Positions 1-11,019 of a stretch of 24,017 nt of DNA are shown one piece after another. Source of the DNA: Pisolithus tinctorius (taxonomy: Eukaryota; Basidiomycota; Agaricomycetes; Boletales; Pisolithaceae). The DNA lies in the NCBI GenBank assembly GCA_024663395.1, contig JANFAH010000210.1:1-24017 (forward strand). The letters run 5' to 3'. Positions within the stretch are counted from its first letter, which is position 1, and every line of letters begins with the position of its first letter. The notes below the pieces were generated by a model. That model was not told the DNA's origin. It worked only from the letters and a program-made list of their open reading frames with translations, and ran no database searches. The translations under genes and the position numbers were made by a program.

Positions 1-665
1 GCCTTTCACTACGTATTTGTTCTCAGCAATGACCCGTGGTTCGGGTACAGAATCTTCGGAGCCAGGGACCGGCGCCCGCGCCGCTATGATTGTGCATCGT
101 AAACAAGGTTCTCCACCACCCCCACGCACTCTCACAAGAATGGCTAGCCCTTAGGGGTGATTTCTAGATCATTAGTAGTCGTCAAGATAAGATTCAGAAA
201 AGAACCAATGGGTTCGTTCTATCAAACTCAAAGCAATCCTGTGAGTACCGTTAAGTATTGTCGGACGCTGGCGCCATGTAAGTACGAGGCGGGCATCATA
301 GACAGCTGCGGACGCGTTGCGCTTAAGTATTTCAAACGGTTAGCATACTGATGAACTCTGCTGGACGACACTCTAACCCTCATAACTCCCGATGCAGGCC
401 GAGAGCCGGTTCGAAATCTGGGGTAATGCTTGAGCGCACGGTCCATACGTCATAAAGATAGTGTCAACCACGAGGTCGGGTATCGTAACTTCGTAAACGT
501 TTCTCCGTAGTACATATGTAGGTATTCTACAGGTAATTAGGCGACATCTTAGATCGTACAGGGAACCTATTTACGAGTTGTTCTGATGCGCAAGTAATAT
601 GATAGGCGCCGGTGGCCATCGGGTATCTGTATACATACCTAGCACCCATCTGGTAAAGCCACCTG
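1..665. other. No recognisable gene at left edge
   Basis: No reading frame here resembles a family I know, and there is no convincing exon series with splice sites. A short minus-strand open stretch of about 45 codons touches the window edge (roughly 1-135) and could be the tail of an exon from a gene outside the window, but nothing in it can be identified. The region lies just downstream of the acyltransferase stop codon at 666 and probably contains its 3' UTR. Confidence 0.5.
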
Positions 666-2420
666 TCATATCCAACCAATCCAATTTCTTAGCACTCGGG
701 ACACGGCACTAAGAACAAGGGTGTAGATCCGGGAGCTCTGAGGAGAAGTGGTGAGAGCGTGACGATCCTGGAGCTCTTCCAACTGAAAACCGCGAGAAAA
801 AATCTCCTCCAACCTAGCCTTTAGCACTATGGGGACGCCAATGGAAATGTCGACAGAACCGGCACGTGGATGCCAAGTGTTATCAGCCCCCTTGACGGGA
901 TTGGATCGGAAAGAGCGCAAGTAAAACTTCGAAAATCCACACGTGTGGAATCTCGTTCCGTCTGGAAAACCAAAGTGTGCGCTACACCAGTCAATGCTGG
1001 AGCCAAGTCAGCACAAATTCAAATGCATTTAGGAGGATGGTCTTCACCAAGCATTTGAGTTGCCAACTATCACATCGTCGTGAGGTGGGAAAAGGAACAC
1101 CTTCCCCAAGTTCGCTTGATTGAGCATACGATCACCTGCAACGCTCAGATAGTTTTTGAGGTACTGGGCATCTCTAGTGCGGATGATAGACATGTGGATT
1201 GCGCTTGCGATCCCTGCAATGTCTACAGGCAGCCTATCTGTAATTGCCTGCGAGGGGAAAAATCCAATTAATCACAGATACCACAGGGACACGAGCACGA
1301 AACTTGCTGTACGCACATTCGAAAACGCGTTTCCTGCAACGTTCTCTTCGATGAATGGAGCACTGACACCCCGATACTGATATGCAGACATAAGACATCA
1401 CGTCGATTTATCGTACGCCTCACTTACATTGCACACATTAGTAACAATACGAATAGGCTTCTCTTGGACGAGGTTGAAAACAGTGACGATATAAGCGGTA
1501 AGACAATCTTGAGTAGAAAGTGCTTGGTATCCACTCTCGCTGACCATCACGCGCAGTCTACGGAGTTCTTCACCGGAAAACCGCCATTGAAGATTCTGGA
1601 CTCCGGCGTTAGCTTCGAAGAATGCTGCTCCAAGCTCAGCGGAGGGATAAGGATCATGTAGATGACGGATCTTGTCATGGTACCTCGTAGCGATCTCGTC
1701 AGAAGGAGGCGGGAAGTCGTGTTTCTTGAATGTGAATGATGGAAACTCGGGTAACTTGCACTGGTAGAGCTGTGAAAACGTGTGCATAAAACGATACATG
1801 GCAATCGCGTCCCCTGTGCTATGTTTGTCAGTTTCTCCCGTTTACCGAGACCGTGGACAGACCTAAAGCATGATGCCAGGATACACCGATACAAGTCTCT
1901 TCCTCGAAAAAGGTAAGTTTCAAACAGAGCAACGGCCTTTCTTTGTCAACAATATCAGCACCATCTGAATGGCAGCTCAGAAGAGGAGATAAATCTTCTT
2001 GTAGGACATAGTCGTTCTGTAGAACCGAGCTTAACGGCCTTTCTTGCTCATAGCTGACATCTAGCGGCACGCCAGAGTTTGTCAGCTCTATCTGAATATG
2101 ATTATCATGAGTGAACCATGCGCGATGACAATAGGCACCCCTTACAGACCAACGGCCACCACAGCAACGCATTCGTCCGGCTGCAGAAGGGTACATAGAG
2201 AGTGCCTGCGAAAGGGCACTCTCGAACCTTTCCAATTCAATCACTCCAGGAATAATGTGGACATTGTCAACCTGTCCAAGCAGCGTTGATGAGTAGGATG
2301 ACGCTAATAGCTCCGTAACCGACGCACATAAGCCAGCCACAAATCGTAACCAGGTAGCTCAACGGCAGCTTGATCGTGAAGCACGGTGGGCAGCTTGGGA
2401 ACGACGAGATGCTGCATCAT
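666..2420 (-). CDS. HXXXD (BAHD-like) O-acyltransferase, five exons, one frame break
   Basis: Probable acyl-CoA-dependent O-acyltransferase of the fungal Transferase family (trichothecene acetyltransferase/BAHD type, PF02458), which acylates hydroxyls of small molecules in the cytosol; the substrate is unknown. I read exons 2420-1863, 1813-1428, 1376-1317, 1247-1048 and 996-666, about 511 aa, a normal family length. The catalytic HHALGDA motif (near residues 182-188) is split by the 49-bp intron 1862-1814: the Asp appears only after splicing. The third intron uses a GTGCGT donor (1316). The C-terminal part has NSNACIDW followed by SAHFGF and a FRSNPVK segment, which occupies the place of the family's DFGWG region. 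The N-terminal GYD segment (about 2350) and the downstream frame do not join without one extra base near 2345, so this is either a sequence error or a disabling deletion. Start chosen at the first of two adjacent ATGs (2420/2417); an in-frame ATG at 2489 is possible. Confidence 0.85.
1814..1862 (-). other. Intron inside the HXXXD catalytic motif
   Basis: A 49-bp intron with a GT donor at 1862 and a CACAG acceptor ending at 1814. Without removal the frame runs into a stop shortly after HHALG. With removal the frame reads HHALGDAIAM and continues open for 124 further codons. Recovery of the catalytic Asp is strong support for this splice. Confidence 0.85.
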
Positions 2421-3258
2421 CGAATGAAACACGGGGAGGCAAGAAAGAGTTTGAGCACAGGACGGCTGCGATTTTATCACGGAACGCACCCCGAATCGGA
2501 AAACTGGGACTGTTTTTTTCGGTCAACTGTCCAGCATTTTGACAAAGAGTTACGCGGGGTGTGCGGTGTCCGCGGTCAGCAAGTTCCCGCTGTCAGCCTT
2601 GGAAAGTTTGTCAGCCGAGAGTACGTCATTCATAAAATTTATCAAGTTTGCACCTACTGGACTTCGGAACCTGAGGGGTCAGTGCTATTAGCTAACCTCC
2701 ATTTGGCTAAGCTTCGCACTGCGGATGTGGCGAAGAGAGCGACGGCCATAAAAGCCTCCATAAGCAACTAGACAGAACTGGTTAGTCTACATCAGTTCGT
2801 GGCACATGGCACAAAGGGCCATCGCGAGGGCCCCGACGACTCCTGAGTCGCGACGACGACAAATGGATTGACTGGCATGCAGGGTAATTTAGAGGCACAG
2901 CTCAAATTAAATCGCATGGATGTTTATAATCGCTTATGATGATGTACCACGCAGTCTCAACGAAGGGACCCGGGATATGGACTGTCCACGAGATAGTACA
3001 AGATGCCAAGCAAATTAGATTGCATGTCAAGGAAGAACAAACCTCAACAGCATCCGACGAGCACACGATTCATTCCCGAATACTAAAAAGTCGATGGAGC
3101 ATAAAGCCCACGTGAAGGCAAGTGCTAGTATGCAAGTCTGCCGCATCACCGTGCACGTCAGCAAGTACTACCAGGAAGGGTCTATCAAGTGTCCGGTACT
3201 TAGAGTACAGTAGCAACGACGTGTCAGTAAAATCGCCACGTACATGGTGCCCGGCCAT
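2421..3258. other. Intergenic: acyltransferase promoter side and mL54 3' side
   Basis: The 838 bp between the acyltransferase start and the mL54 stop show no family resemblance. A plus-strand open frame of 133 codons (2370-2771) overlaps the acyltransferase start antisense and has no recognisable content or splice context. A small perfect inverted repeat, CGACTC-CT-GAGTCG, sits at about 2837-2850. No clear TATA box for the acyltransferase was found. Confidence 0.5.
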
Positions 3259-3723
3259 TCAACGCGCCCCAAATTTATTCTTATCCCTCAACAACTGGCG
3301 ATTCTCCCTCCTCAAGCGTCTCTTTTCCGCATCGCTCCCAGGTTCAACGTCTTCTGCCACGGATCTTTTCTTGGGGTTCGTCAGGTCCCATAACCAAGCT
3401 GGGTAGTCAGCGTCCGGCATGGCGAGAACGGGAGGTTGTCCTTTGAGGTAGTTCAATCCCGACAGGACTGTTCCGGCCGGACATGACGAGATGGGCGGTT
3501 CTGAAGATGGAGGTGGAAGGTTGAGAAACGAAACGGTGAATGGAAGTGAAAGAGATGACATACTTAGGTCTTCCGGAGACGGTGATGTTGCTGACTTTGC
3601 CGTCGATGGCTTCTTCTCTGCCGATGCGCTACCAGCTTGCCTGGGACCGGTAGCGAGGGTACGAGAGAAGAAAAACGCGAGTCTGCGGTGCAGAGATGCG
3701 CGGGGACATACCAACAGCGACAT
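3259..3723 (-). CDS. Mitochondrial large ribosomal subunit protein mL54 (MRPL37 family)
   Basis: Structural protein of the mitochondrial large ribosomal subunit (PF08561; Mrpl37 in yeast, mL54 in the unified naming). The conserved C-terminal domain is clear: SCPAGTVLSGLNYLKG, then a PDADYPAWLWDL segment, then a basic helix with RRENRQLLRDKNKFG just before the stop. The N-terminus is rich in Arg, Ser and Ala with no acidic residues (about residues 1-30), as expected of a mitochondrial import presequence. I chose the ATG at 3723 (154 aa), because translation from there begins directly with the presequence-like part; an in-frame ATG at 3795 would add 24 Arg/Ser-rich residues. A Pro/Ser-rich linker separates presequence and domain. 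No intron is required. The gene lies 222 bp downstream of the PNS1-like gene on the same strand and needs no functional link to it. Confidence 0.86.
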   Translation of the reverse strand: MSLLVCPRASLHRRLAFFFSRTLATGPRQAGSASAEKKPSTAKSATSPSPEDLSMSSLSLPFTVSFLNLPPPSSEPPISSCPAGTVLSGLNYLKGQPPVLAMPDADYPAWLWDLTNPKKRSVAEDVEPGSDAEKRRLRRENRQLLRDKNKFGAR

Positions 3724-3945
3724 GGATGCAGTCGTGCTTGAGGAGACGCGTCGGACTTTTCGAAACCACACGCCACGCGGTAATCTTCTGTACACAACCT
3801 CAACTAGCTACACGCGGGATGCCCTCGTGAAAAACACAAGGCAATAACTATGCAGTAACATAGATACATTGTCAAGAAAATAATATGTACTAAATCTGAC
3901 AGTAACGCTCATACATACTACGTGGGCGCCTCGTGCCGCCCGCAC

Positions 3946-6866
3946 CTAGAAAATACCCGATCCCGGCAACAACTGCGAAGACTCGTGCCCACGACCCTCA
4001 AATTCATCATCAACCGAACTCACATCTTCCGCTTCCGCATCCAGCGACAAGGAATACGGCATCACATTACTTCTCCGCCCACTATCCTCAAAGTCTAACG
4101 GTTCGTGCTCAAAAGGATTGACGTCAGTTTCGGGCGTCGCTGGTGGTAACGGACGTATCGGTTCCGGCGGTACATCTAACAGAACAGCGCGCGAGAGTGG
4201 CGGTTGACGAGGTGGAGATTTGTATCGTGTAGGTGGAGATGATGGCGACCGTACTTGTTCGGTTGTTGGCGCTGGTGGTGTAGTAGTCGTGACAAGCGTC
4301 GCATGCGGCGCACGCACCGCACCGACAGGCCCAATGTAAGAAGATGGCGTGGATACACGCGGCGTAGCGATGGGCGGCTGGACAGTACGCTGTTGCTGGG
4401 CCCGCGGCTGAAGGTCGTATTCGAACTAAGCCAAAAACGACCGTCATCACTCCGAAAAAAAGCATTATAAAGAAGCTAGAAACTCACAGCAGCGAACACA
4501 TCTTCCCTCCGCCTCAGTCCAACGTCCTTGTCGATACAATAACACATGTATAACACGTCCGCACTGCGCGCCGAAATGACGAAATGCAAGGTGTAACAAC
4601 GTAAGTCAAGGTCAAAATTCGCATGAAGATCATCACTTACGTATCCTTGACGAGACCCACACAATACAAGCCTACTAGTGCAGTAACGCCGCCTGCTAAC
4701 ATCGCAGATCCCAAGGCCGAATCGGGCGCGTTAAGTGTGTGTGCGACGAACAGGTACGTCAGGAGCGCGAATGGGAAGGTCATCGTCAGTGGTGCGTAGG
4801 TTAGCATCGTGAGCTGGGCTTCAATTATTAACATGAAAACCAGGAACATGTCAGATCGCAGCCCGGCCGAATAGAGTAGAATGAAATTTCACGTACGTTC
4901 GGTCTTGAACTTTCGCCGGTACCGTCCCGCGTTGGATGTCTCTACCGCAATCGTCAGAGCACGAGCTCGTCTGGCGCTCGGAAAGAATGGATCACCAGTG
5001 AGGCCCGCGTAGATAAGCGCGTATCGACTCAGTGAAGAAGTGACACTTTCTAGGTAAGCCACGGCCATACCCGCACCAACGCTGATAGGCTGCAACCATG
5101 GTCGAAGTACGATCGGGAAGTAAGAAGGTAGGAGCCGTAATGCGAGCGTCAGAAGACTCAAGATCCGAATACCAGCAAGTATTAGTGCACCCAAAACGAT
5201 CGAACCGAGAGAGGGATAGGTAGCCCGAAAAAGCGCGGCGTGGATAATGTGTGTGTCAGTGGACAGTGGCGGAGGCTGTTCTGGGCTGCATAGCTCATCA
5301 GCACTGCGGATTAACTCGAAGAAGAACCGAACAGAGACGAACTCAGCATAGTACCACGCGCCAATGACGCCTGCAGAGGTAGTACGCAAGATCCCTCGTG
5401 CGACGCCCCAGCTCCAAAGCCATACGCAAACTGCGCCTACGATAGCCCAGTCCGCCCATTCGCGTAGATGCCCTTCGACAGTTCCACCGCTCGAATCTTC
5501 GATATAGCCAATCAGAACGAGACGGAAGATCAAAGTGAGGAAAGGGATTGATGCGAACAATGTCAAGAGAAGAATTGCAGGGGAGAGAGCAAGAAGGAAC
5601 GGATTGGCAATTAAGAGTTGAGAGGCGAGATCTAGTATAGATGACGTGGAATGAATTTCCCTCGGAAGATCGACCAGTCGGCGTGCAGTAAGGAACGACA
5701 GCACGAGAGGAATGAGCGAGAATAACCGCAAACTAGGATCGTCAGGAAGTTCCCAATCAAGTAAAGAGAGTCAGAAAAAGCGAAAAATGCCCAGGATGCA
5801 CGAAAGAAAGGGAGAGGACTTACCCAACTGTTTCTCCCCATGTTGGTTCCTGATCGCCATCCCACATGAAACTGCCTGCGAAAGCCCATATTGCGGAGAT
5901 GAAAAGCGTGGCAGGTATAAATACGGATGTTGCCACCATGACAGGTCTAACAAAAATCCTCAACAGAAAAATATGCAGATATGCAACGGCAGCGCTGAGG
6001 AATGTGAGGATCGTGAGCAGCGGGACTGTGTGCAGTAACGTGATATAAGGTACAGGCCCTCTTGATTTTCCGGGTTTCCGGCCGAGGAAGAGTAAAAGCA
6101 CGGAGAAGAAGAGACATATCGAAACCCCAGTGCACCATACGATTGTCCACGTTGAGTCGTTGAATTTGCGACGAGGGAGTGACCGCTTTGGGTCGGGTAG
6201 GGAGAATACGTCAAGAGGTCGGGTAGTTCCGTCCCTCGGTAGTAGTGACTGGGTGAGCGATAAGGAGAGAGGTTCTCGACTCTGTCGTGGCGGCGGAGGG
6301 GGCGGGGTCTGTAACCGTTTATGACGAGGCGTCGATGGCTGTCCTAGCATGGCTAGAGATCCCGGCGAGTCAAGAGAAGAACGTGAAGATGGCGATGGAG
6401 ATGGCGATGGCGACCGGGGGGCTCGTCTAGGTGGTGATGCCTGGTGAGCAAGCCATCCCTTTGGAAAGTCCTGGGACTCTGCTTGACCGTAATTAGATGC
6501 CATCAGACGGGCAGACTGGGCGGCATGGCGAGATGCGCCTGGGGGCATTTCATCTCCGTCCTCATCTTGGTCCAGACGTAGATATGGATCCTCCTCTTCG
6601 TCCATGTCAGCGCGCACTTTCCCTGTGCTCGACCGACCACCACCACTGCTACTACCAATGCCTCTGCGTGATACCCTACTTGCTCGGCTGTTTCGCAGAT
6701 GTGGATCATCAAGGTCGGCGACGTCATGGTCGTCGTCGTTCCCATTCCGGGACCCTTCATCGTCAGTGGTGAACGAGAAGAAAAGCGGCTGGGAAGAAGA
6801 TAGACTCGACTCTGGATGCTGTTGCATTAAGAATTCAGATGCATATTGGGCGAACGACTTGGCCAT
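3946..6866 (-). CDS. PNS1/choline-transporter-like (Slc44/CTL) membrane protein
   Basis: Polytopic plasma-membrane protein of the CTL/Slc44 family (PF04515), in fungi called PNS1; the transported substrate in fungi is not settled. Exons 6866-5824, 5732-4897, 4818-4641, 4563-4488 and 4425-3946 join in frame without any break to about 870 aa. The first ~240 residues are a hydrophilic, Ser/Pro/Asp-rich cytosolic tail with DLDDPHL, EEEDPYLRLD and a PPPPPP run. A series of hydrophobic segments follows from about residue 241. The CTL core is recognised by LIYAGLTGDPFF-SARRA late in exon 2 and by LYMCYCIDKDVG after the LVKDT segment. The C-terminal ~155 residues are again hydrophilic and Pro/Ser/Thr-rich, ending in LLPGSGIF. 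The start at 6866 was chosen because MAKSFAQYASEF begins the recognisable N-terminus; an upstream in-frame ATG (6926) adds 20 unconvincing residues. All introns are 62-91 bp with GTAAG, GTACG or GTGAG donors. Confidence 0.88.
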
Positions 6867-7166
6867 CGCCTCTGTTCTGGTCGTTTGGCAAGCCCACTCG
6901 CACTCGGGTCTTGGACGCTGGGGCACTGGACAGGCGTTGTACTGGCATTCGGAATAGGGCGACGCATCCGCTGGGAAGGAGCTTCCTAATTTGGATTACT
7001 TAGTCTTTTAGTGCAGGGCCCCTCTCCGACTAATGCATACCATTCAGCATATGTACGTTTGACAGCATTGCCACAGTATAATGTGTGTAGTAGACATAAC
7101 AAGTCAACCCGGTAAAGGCGCTAGCACCAGAAAGGACACTCCAACCCAAGCAACCCTCGAGCTCTC
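6867..7166. other. Intergenic between ABC stop and PNS1-like start
   Basis: The 300 bp hold the 5' flank of the PNS1-like gene and the 3' flank of the ABC gene. I see no open frame of interest and no obvious TATA box or repeat. Confidence 0.5.
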
Positions 7167-9474
7167 CTAGCCGGGAATTCCTACAGTAGTTCCGACGTCT
7201 CTCATTTCCTCCTGTTGGGACGATGTCTCGGTGGAAAACGCTTGAGCCTGCACATTATAGAGATGTGCGTACTCCCCTCCCAGTGCTACCAGCTCCACAT
7301 GTGTCCCCGTTTCGACGACCTGGCCATCCTTGACACATCTACAGATACCGTTGTCAGCCGAAGCCGCATGGTAGGATCGAAACCCAGCTCCGTTCGACAC
7401 TCACATGATCAAATCGGCGTGCTTGGTTAGATGCCCAAACCGGTGCGTCACGAACAACATCGTCCTGCCTTCCCTCGCACCGCGAAGATGTGCGAACAAT
7501 TGGAATTCTCCTGCGGGATCCAACGCTGAGCTCGGTTCGTCGACCGTGACAAGCTTGACGGGAATAGAAAGAAGCCGCATGAACGTTCGTGCACTGTGAG
7601 CAAAATGGAGGGTGTAAAGGGCGGAGTTGGCACATTTTCTAGGGTGATGAGGGATGGGACGTGCTTACGCGACGAGTCGTTGACGTTCTCCTCCTACATT
7701 GAAAAATAATGGATAAGGGGAACTGCGAAAATGAGAAGAGAACACGCACCCGACACACTGGTTGATTTTGTGAACGATTCGTGCATCTTCTCCAACTCTG
7801 CATCTCCCCTCCCGTTAAAACTGATGTGCCCATCTGACCGAGGATCCAAAGTCGTGTTTAGACCCTCCGAGAATTTATTTACGGTCTTCTCCGCGCCCGA
7901 AAGTCGCAGTGATTCCTGGACAATCTCCGCGATAACCTCGGGCTTGTCCGTGCCAGGATCTGCACCATCAGGCGCACCCAATACGATGTTCTCTCGGATA
8001 GATAATGGAAACAAGTCGTGTTCCTGTGTAAGCATTGCAAATCTTCTTCGCAAGTCTTGTATACGATATTCTTGGATGGGTACACCGTCGATGAGAATCG
8101 TACCCGAGTTCGCGTCGTAGAAACGACTTAGGAGTTTAAGGATCGTCGTTTTACCACTCCCATTACTACCAACGATGATTACGAGTTGACCAGGTTGGAT
8201 CGTAAACGAAACAGAGGATAGAGCAGAGCGACCTGTCTTCGCAGCAGGATAATTGAAGGAGACATTTCTGATATCACCGTCATCCCATAAATCCAGGTTA
8301 TCAAAAAAGCAATGGAGATGAGACGCGGACACACCTGAATTCCACAGCGGTTCCTTTCTGATTATCGTGCCCTGGTCGTGGGTATGGTGTTTCTCCATCC
8401 ACCATTTGAGGTTTATTGTCTAACCCCCCGTAGAACCGTTCCACAGATGCTACTGTTTCGAGTAAAGGATTAGTCCATATCATTAGCTCTGTGAACGTTC
8501 GTCTCAGAGAAATGTTCGTTCGTTCGACAACCGCCAACTGTGCAAGGGATATTTTCGACGGAGTGAACAGCGCAATGAACGCAGCATATAACTATAATAT
8601 ATATATATATATATAGATCAATGTAAGAAATTCGATCTCCTTGGACGAGAACCGACCACACGTACCATGACAGCTTGCGGACACAATTCAGAAAGCACTT
8701 GCGAAAATAGAGGATTCTGCGATCGATACAACATTTCAGGCATCGTATCGGGTATGTCGCGCAAGTTCTCTTGGGTCTTGCGATATTCTGTACAAATGAT
8801 TGGTTCTTGTAAGTAAGCTACTCAAATTCGAAAATGGGAAGATGGATCGGAATTACCTCGAATTAAATAGTCTTCGATGCCGGCTGCGATCACTTCAGAC
8901 TTGAGGCGTTCGTCTGCAAGCTTGAGGAGTGCCGATTTACGGAGATACGACTCGTTGATTGGTTGTACTACATACTCTAATTTTACAAAGAGAAATAAAC
9001 CTGAGTATTCCTGCACATATGAAGTAAGAGATACGTACTTTTCCCCCACAACTGTCTATTTAATAACATGCTATCGGCAAACATGGGAGCTAAGCTGAGA
9101 AGAACGAATGTGACACCAGCATGTTGAAAACCAGTGTTAACAACATGGACAATGAGGCGAAGTTGGAGAAGGGTGGAGAGGATACTTTGTGCGAGTCTGA
9201 GTGAAAGCTCGAGGCAGTGGAATACCGCAGCAGGGTCACGTGCTGATTCAAAAGCAGAAGAAGCTAGCATGATGAATGAGCTAGGTTAGTGTGTCACAGA
9301 TGTAATATGGGCTGACTCTGTGATGGTGTAGACAAGTTACAAGATAGCTTGGCTGGGAATCGGATATTGAACACGACCATCAAGCACGGGTAACAGATGT
9401 AGAGTGCGAACCTTCAAACAGACGCTCCTCCATACTATGCTTAACTCGCATCCTATATATTTCCATTGTCTTTG

Positions 9475-9544
<70 letters not shown>

Positions 9545-10077
9545 AGCATGAGCGGACAGACACAAATTGATTCCACGATATCATACTCACGATGTCCCAA
9601 TTTATGATGCTCGTCAACAAAGAACACGATATCCTTGCTACAGAAGCCCACAACAGATCATTTCCAGACTGATCTTCTAGACTTTGAGATATACGATGCT
9701 CGATCTATCATTGTCAGCCGGCATCTTATCTGGCCACATGCCTCAAAAGAAGTAGAAAGCCTTACGTATGACAACAATCTGCTGGAAAAATAAAGCGAGA
9801 GCGTATCTTCCACAGCACACCACAGCGTTGCCAAGATCAGGAATAGAAGCATCGAAGGACTAATTGCGTACAAATCCCCACATGCCGGCGGACGAGGGGG
9901 ATAACGTTCGCAATATCATGGTAAAACCGAAAGCCGGGAAGTCTGACTGAGGACAAGGATTCGTTTGCGATGATGACACGCCATACGCCGAGTCTGATCT
10001 CCGTATACTTTGAATTATCTTTGAAAGGTCGTTCGACGAATTGGTATGGCGGTTGTGAGAAGATTCCAGAGAGTCAT
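7167..10077 (-). CDS. Half-size ABC transporter (ABCB-like), 11 exons, frame breaks
   Basis: ATP-driven membrane transporter with one membrane domain followed by one nucleotide-binding domain (NBD), about 715 aa. Exons as read: ~10077-9766, 9704-9591, 9469-9341, 9280-9039, 8976-8857, 8787-8666, 8537-8335, 8267-7750, 7693-7669, 7593-7405, 7338-7167. The NBD is unmistakable: Walker A GSNGSGKTT, Q-loop MLTQEHDLFP, signature SGGERQRL (assembled across the intron 7749-7694), Walker B VTVDEPSSALDP and switch histidine in VTHRFGH. It ends with DLIICVKDGQVVETGTH and EYAHLYNVQAQAF. The membrane part contains hydrophobic segments such as MLLFLILATLWCA and is poorly conserved. Problems: a missing base near 9878 (between RRHVG and DLYAISPS), a one-base frame change near 9413, and an N-terminus where ATG 10077 is not in frame with the following EIRLGVWRVII segment. 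Either sequence errors or a decaying gene. Substrate unknown. Confidence 0.82.
7694..7749 (-). other. Intron splitting the ABC signature motif
   Basis: GTGCGT donor at 7749 and TGTAG acceptor ending at 7694, 56 bp. Splicing joins VSG to the 25-nt micro-exon 7693-7669, giving SGGERQRLV. The next intron (7668-7594, GTAAGC...CACAG) then joins to ARTFMR. The three-way join restoring the signature motif supports all four splice sites. Confidence 0.85.
8538..8665 (-). other. ABC intron carrying an (AT)n tract
   Basis: A 128-bp intron with GTACGT donor at 8665 and GCACAG acceptor ending at 8538. It joins PQAVM to LAVVERTN in phase 0. It contains an alternating AT run at 8597-8615 (19 nt), which probably accounts for its above-average length. 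Confidence 0.75.
8597..8615. repeat. (AT)n microsatellite
   Basis: Nineteen nucleotides of strictly alternating A and T, inside the ABC intron 8665-8538. Confidence 0.95.
9470..9590 (-). other. ABC intron with G65 tract
   Basis: Donor GTGAGT at 9590 directly follows the exon segment SIINWDI. The best acceptor by frame is GCAAAG ending at 9470, which opens TMEIYRMRV; a CAG ending at 9477 is the other AG but gives the wrong phase. The intron is about 121 bp, more than half of it a homopolymer. The usual pyrimidine-rich stretch before the acceptor is replaced by G on the sense strand. Confidence 0.7.
9480..9544. repeat. Homopolymer, 65 consecutive C
   Basis: An uninterrupted run of 65 C on the given strand (65 G in the sense direction of the ABC gene). 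It falls inside a predicted intron, so it does not break the protein. G-runs of this size can form quadruplexes and change length readily; they are also prone to assembly error, so the true length is uncertain. Confidence 0.97.
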
Positions 10078-10690
10078 GACCGTCGTCTGGAGGGAGGTTT
10101 GGCGGTATAGGGCGTCGTCAAAACCGCTGTGTGTAGTAATCGGAGAGAACTGGGCCAAGGGCGAGGAAACGGACCTTGGATTAATATACCACCTTACATT
10201 GAATCGAGGGGCTGTAATACTGCTTCAACCGGGAACCATACATAAGGCGTGAGGCACCGATCAGAAGTTGCCAGGCTGTACGGAAAACCTCGACGTCACA
10301 GCAAATCGGGTACACCGGCCGCAAACAGCATGAATGAATACCGACGAGGTACCCGGGGCGAATTACGATAACGTAGTACCCAGTCAGTTTGATGTGTACG
10401 GACTCATCAGAACAGGCCGGTGTGTGACTCGAACAGGCGCCAGTCGTTGGCCCTTGACTGAGACGACTCGTAACACAGTAATAAGTGTGAGACAATAGGC
10501 CTCCATGTCAGTGAGTAATATCCCGAGATAAAAGAAGTGGTTGATCATATGTGGGTACTAGTCCTCGAGTTTTTGCTACTCTAAGTGTATGATTGGAGTA
10601 AAGGCAGAAGGTCCGAAAACCAGATTAGTCAGCTAATAACCTTTGCAAGACCCGCCATCCAACATGTCGCCAGGACAGGAGGTATTCCTT
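10078..10690. other. Non-coding stretch upstream of ABC gene
   Basis: Apart from possible ABC 5' flank I see no gene. A 14-bp stretch CCAGATTAGTCAGC at 10620-10633 recurs upstream of wax-synthase copies 1 and 3. Open frames on both strands here lack recognisable content. Confidence 0.5.
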
Positions 10691-10699
10691 ACAGGCTTG

Positions 10700-10990
10700 C
10701 AAAAATGCTAACCATTTCTCGCAGTTTCCGTCCAATCAGCCATTTCCAGGGATCAGACTCAGAGCCAAGTTCATCCCTTCGCGAGTACGATCCAGATGAC
10801 GACATTGTCACCGTCGAGTCAGATACACCTCAGGCTGTTCCCGAAAGTCAGAAGTCGCTGGTGCGTCAGCCTGATCCGCGGGACGGCCGATGTCTCATTG
10901 CGAATTCGACTTGTCAAGCTGCCATCGAGATATGCCACCTGGTGGCCCGCTCCACAGACCATTCAATCGTCTGTTCTTTTCTTTACTATT
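10700..10990 (+). pseudogene. Possible HNH-endonuclease-like gene fragment
   Basis: One plus-strand frame (open from 10585) encodes an acidic, Ser-rich stretch (SDSEPSSSLREYDPDDD) followed by RDGRCLIANS and, about 15 residues later, EICHLVARST. That spacing recalls the start of HNH-type nuclease domains found in many Agaricomycete proteins (an RDG-x-CL element followed by a CHLVPRST-like element with the first catalytic His). The rest of the domain is missing: the frame runs straight into the displaced PNS1-like sequence at about 11020. I therefore read it as a truncated remnant. The family assignment rests on two short motifs only. Confidence 0.35.
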
Positions 10991-11019
10991 TCTCAGAGCA
11001 CTTTTCCTTTCCAGTGTAC

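Noticed and set aside
1..135. Minus-strand open stretch at the window edge
   Set aside because: About 45 codons only, without identifiable content; cannot be supported as an exon from this window.
380..430. GGTTCGAAATC resembling a tRNA B box
   Set aside because: The base that should pair in the T stem is wrong, no T-stem complement, no A box at the right distance and no acceptor stem.
2370..2771. Plus-strand open frame of 133 codons
   Set aside because: Antisense to the acyltransferase start, no family resemblance, no splice or promoter context; length is compatible with chance.
3491..3847. Plus-strand frame of 118 codons opposite mL54
   Set aside because: It is the antisense shadow of a confidently identified mL54 coding region.
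9337..9651. Poly-Gly/poly-Pro protein encoded by the homopolymer
   Set aside because: The tract lies within an intron of the ABC gene; flanking ABC exons read in other frames with family-like sequence.
10381..10412. Minus-strand CTGATGAGTCCGTAC resembling a hammerhead ribozyme core
   Set aside because: The matching GGAC-GAAAC half and helix III are absent, so the core cannot form.
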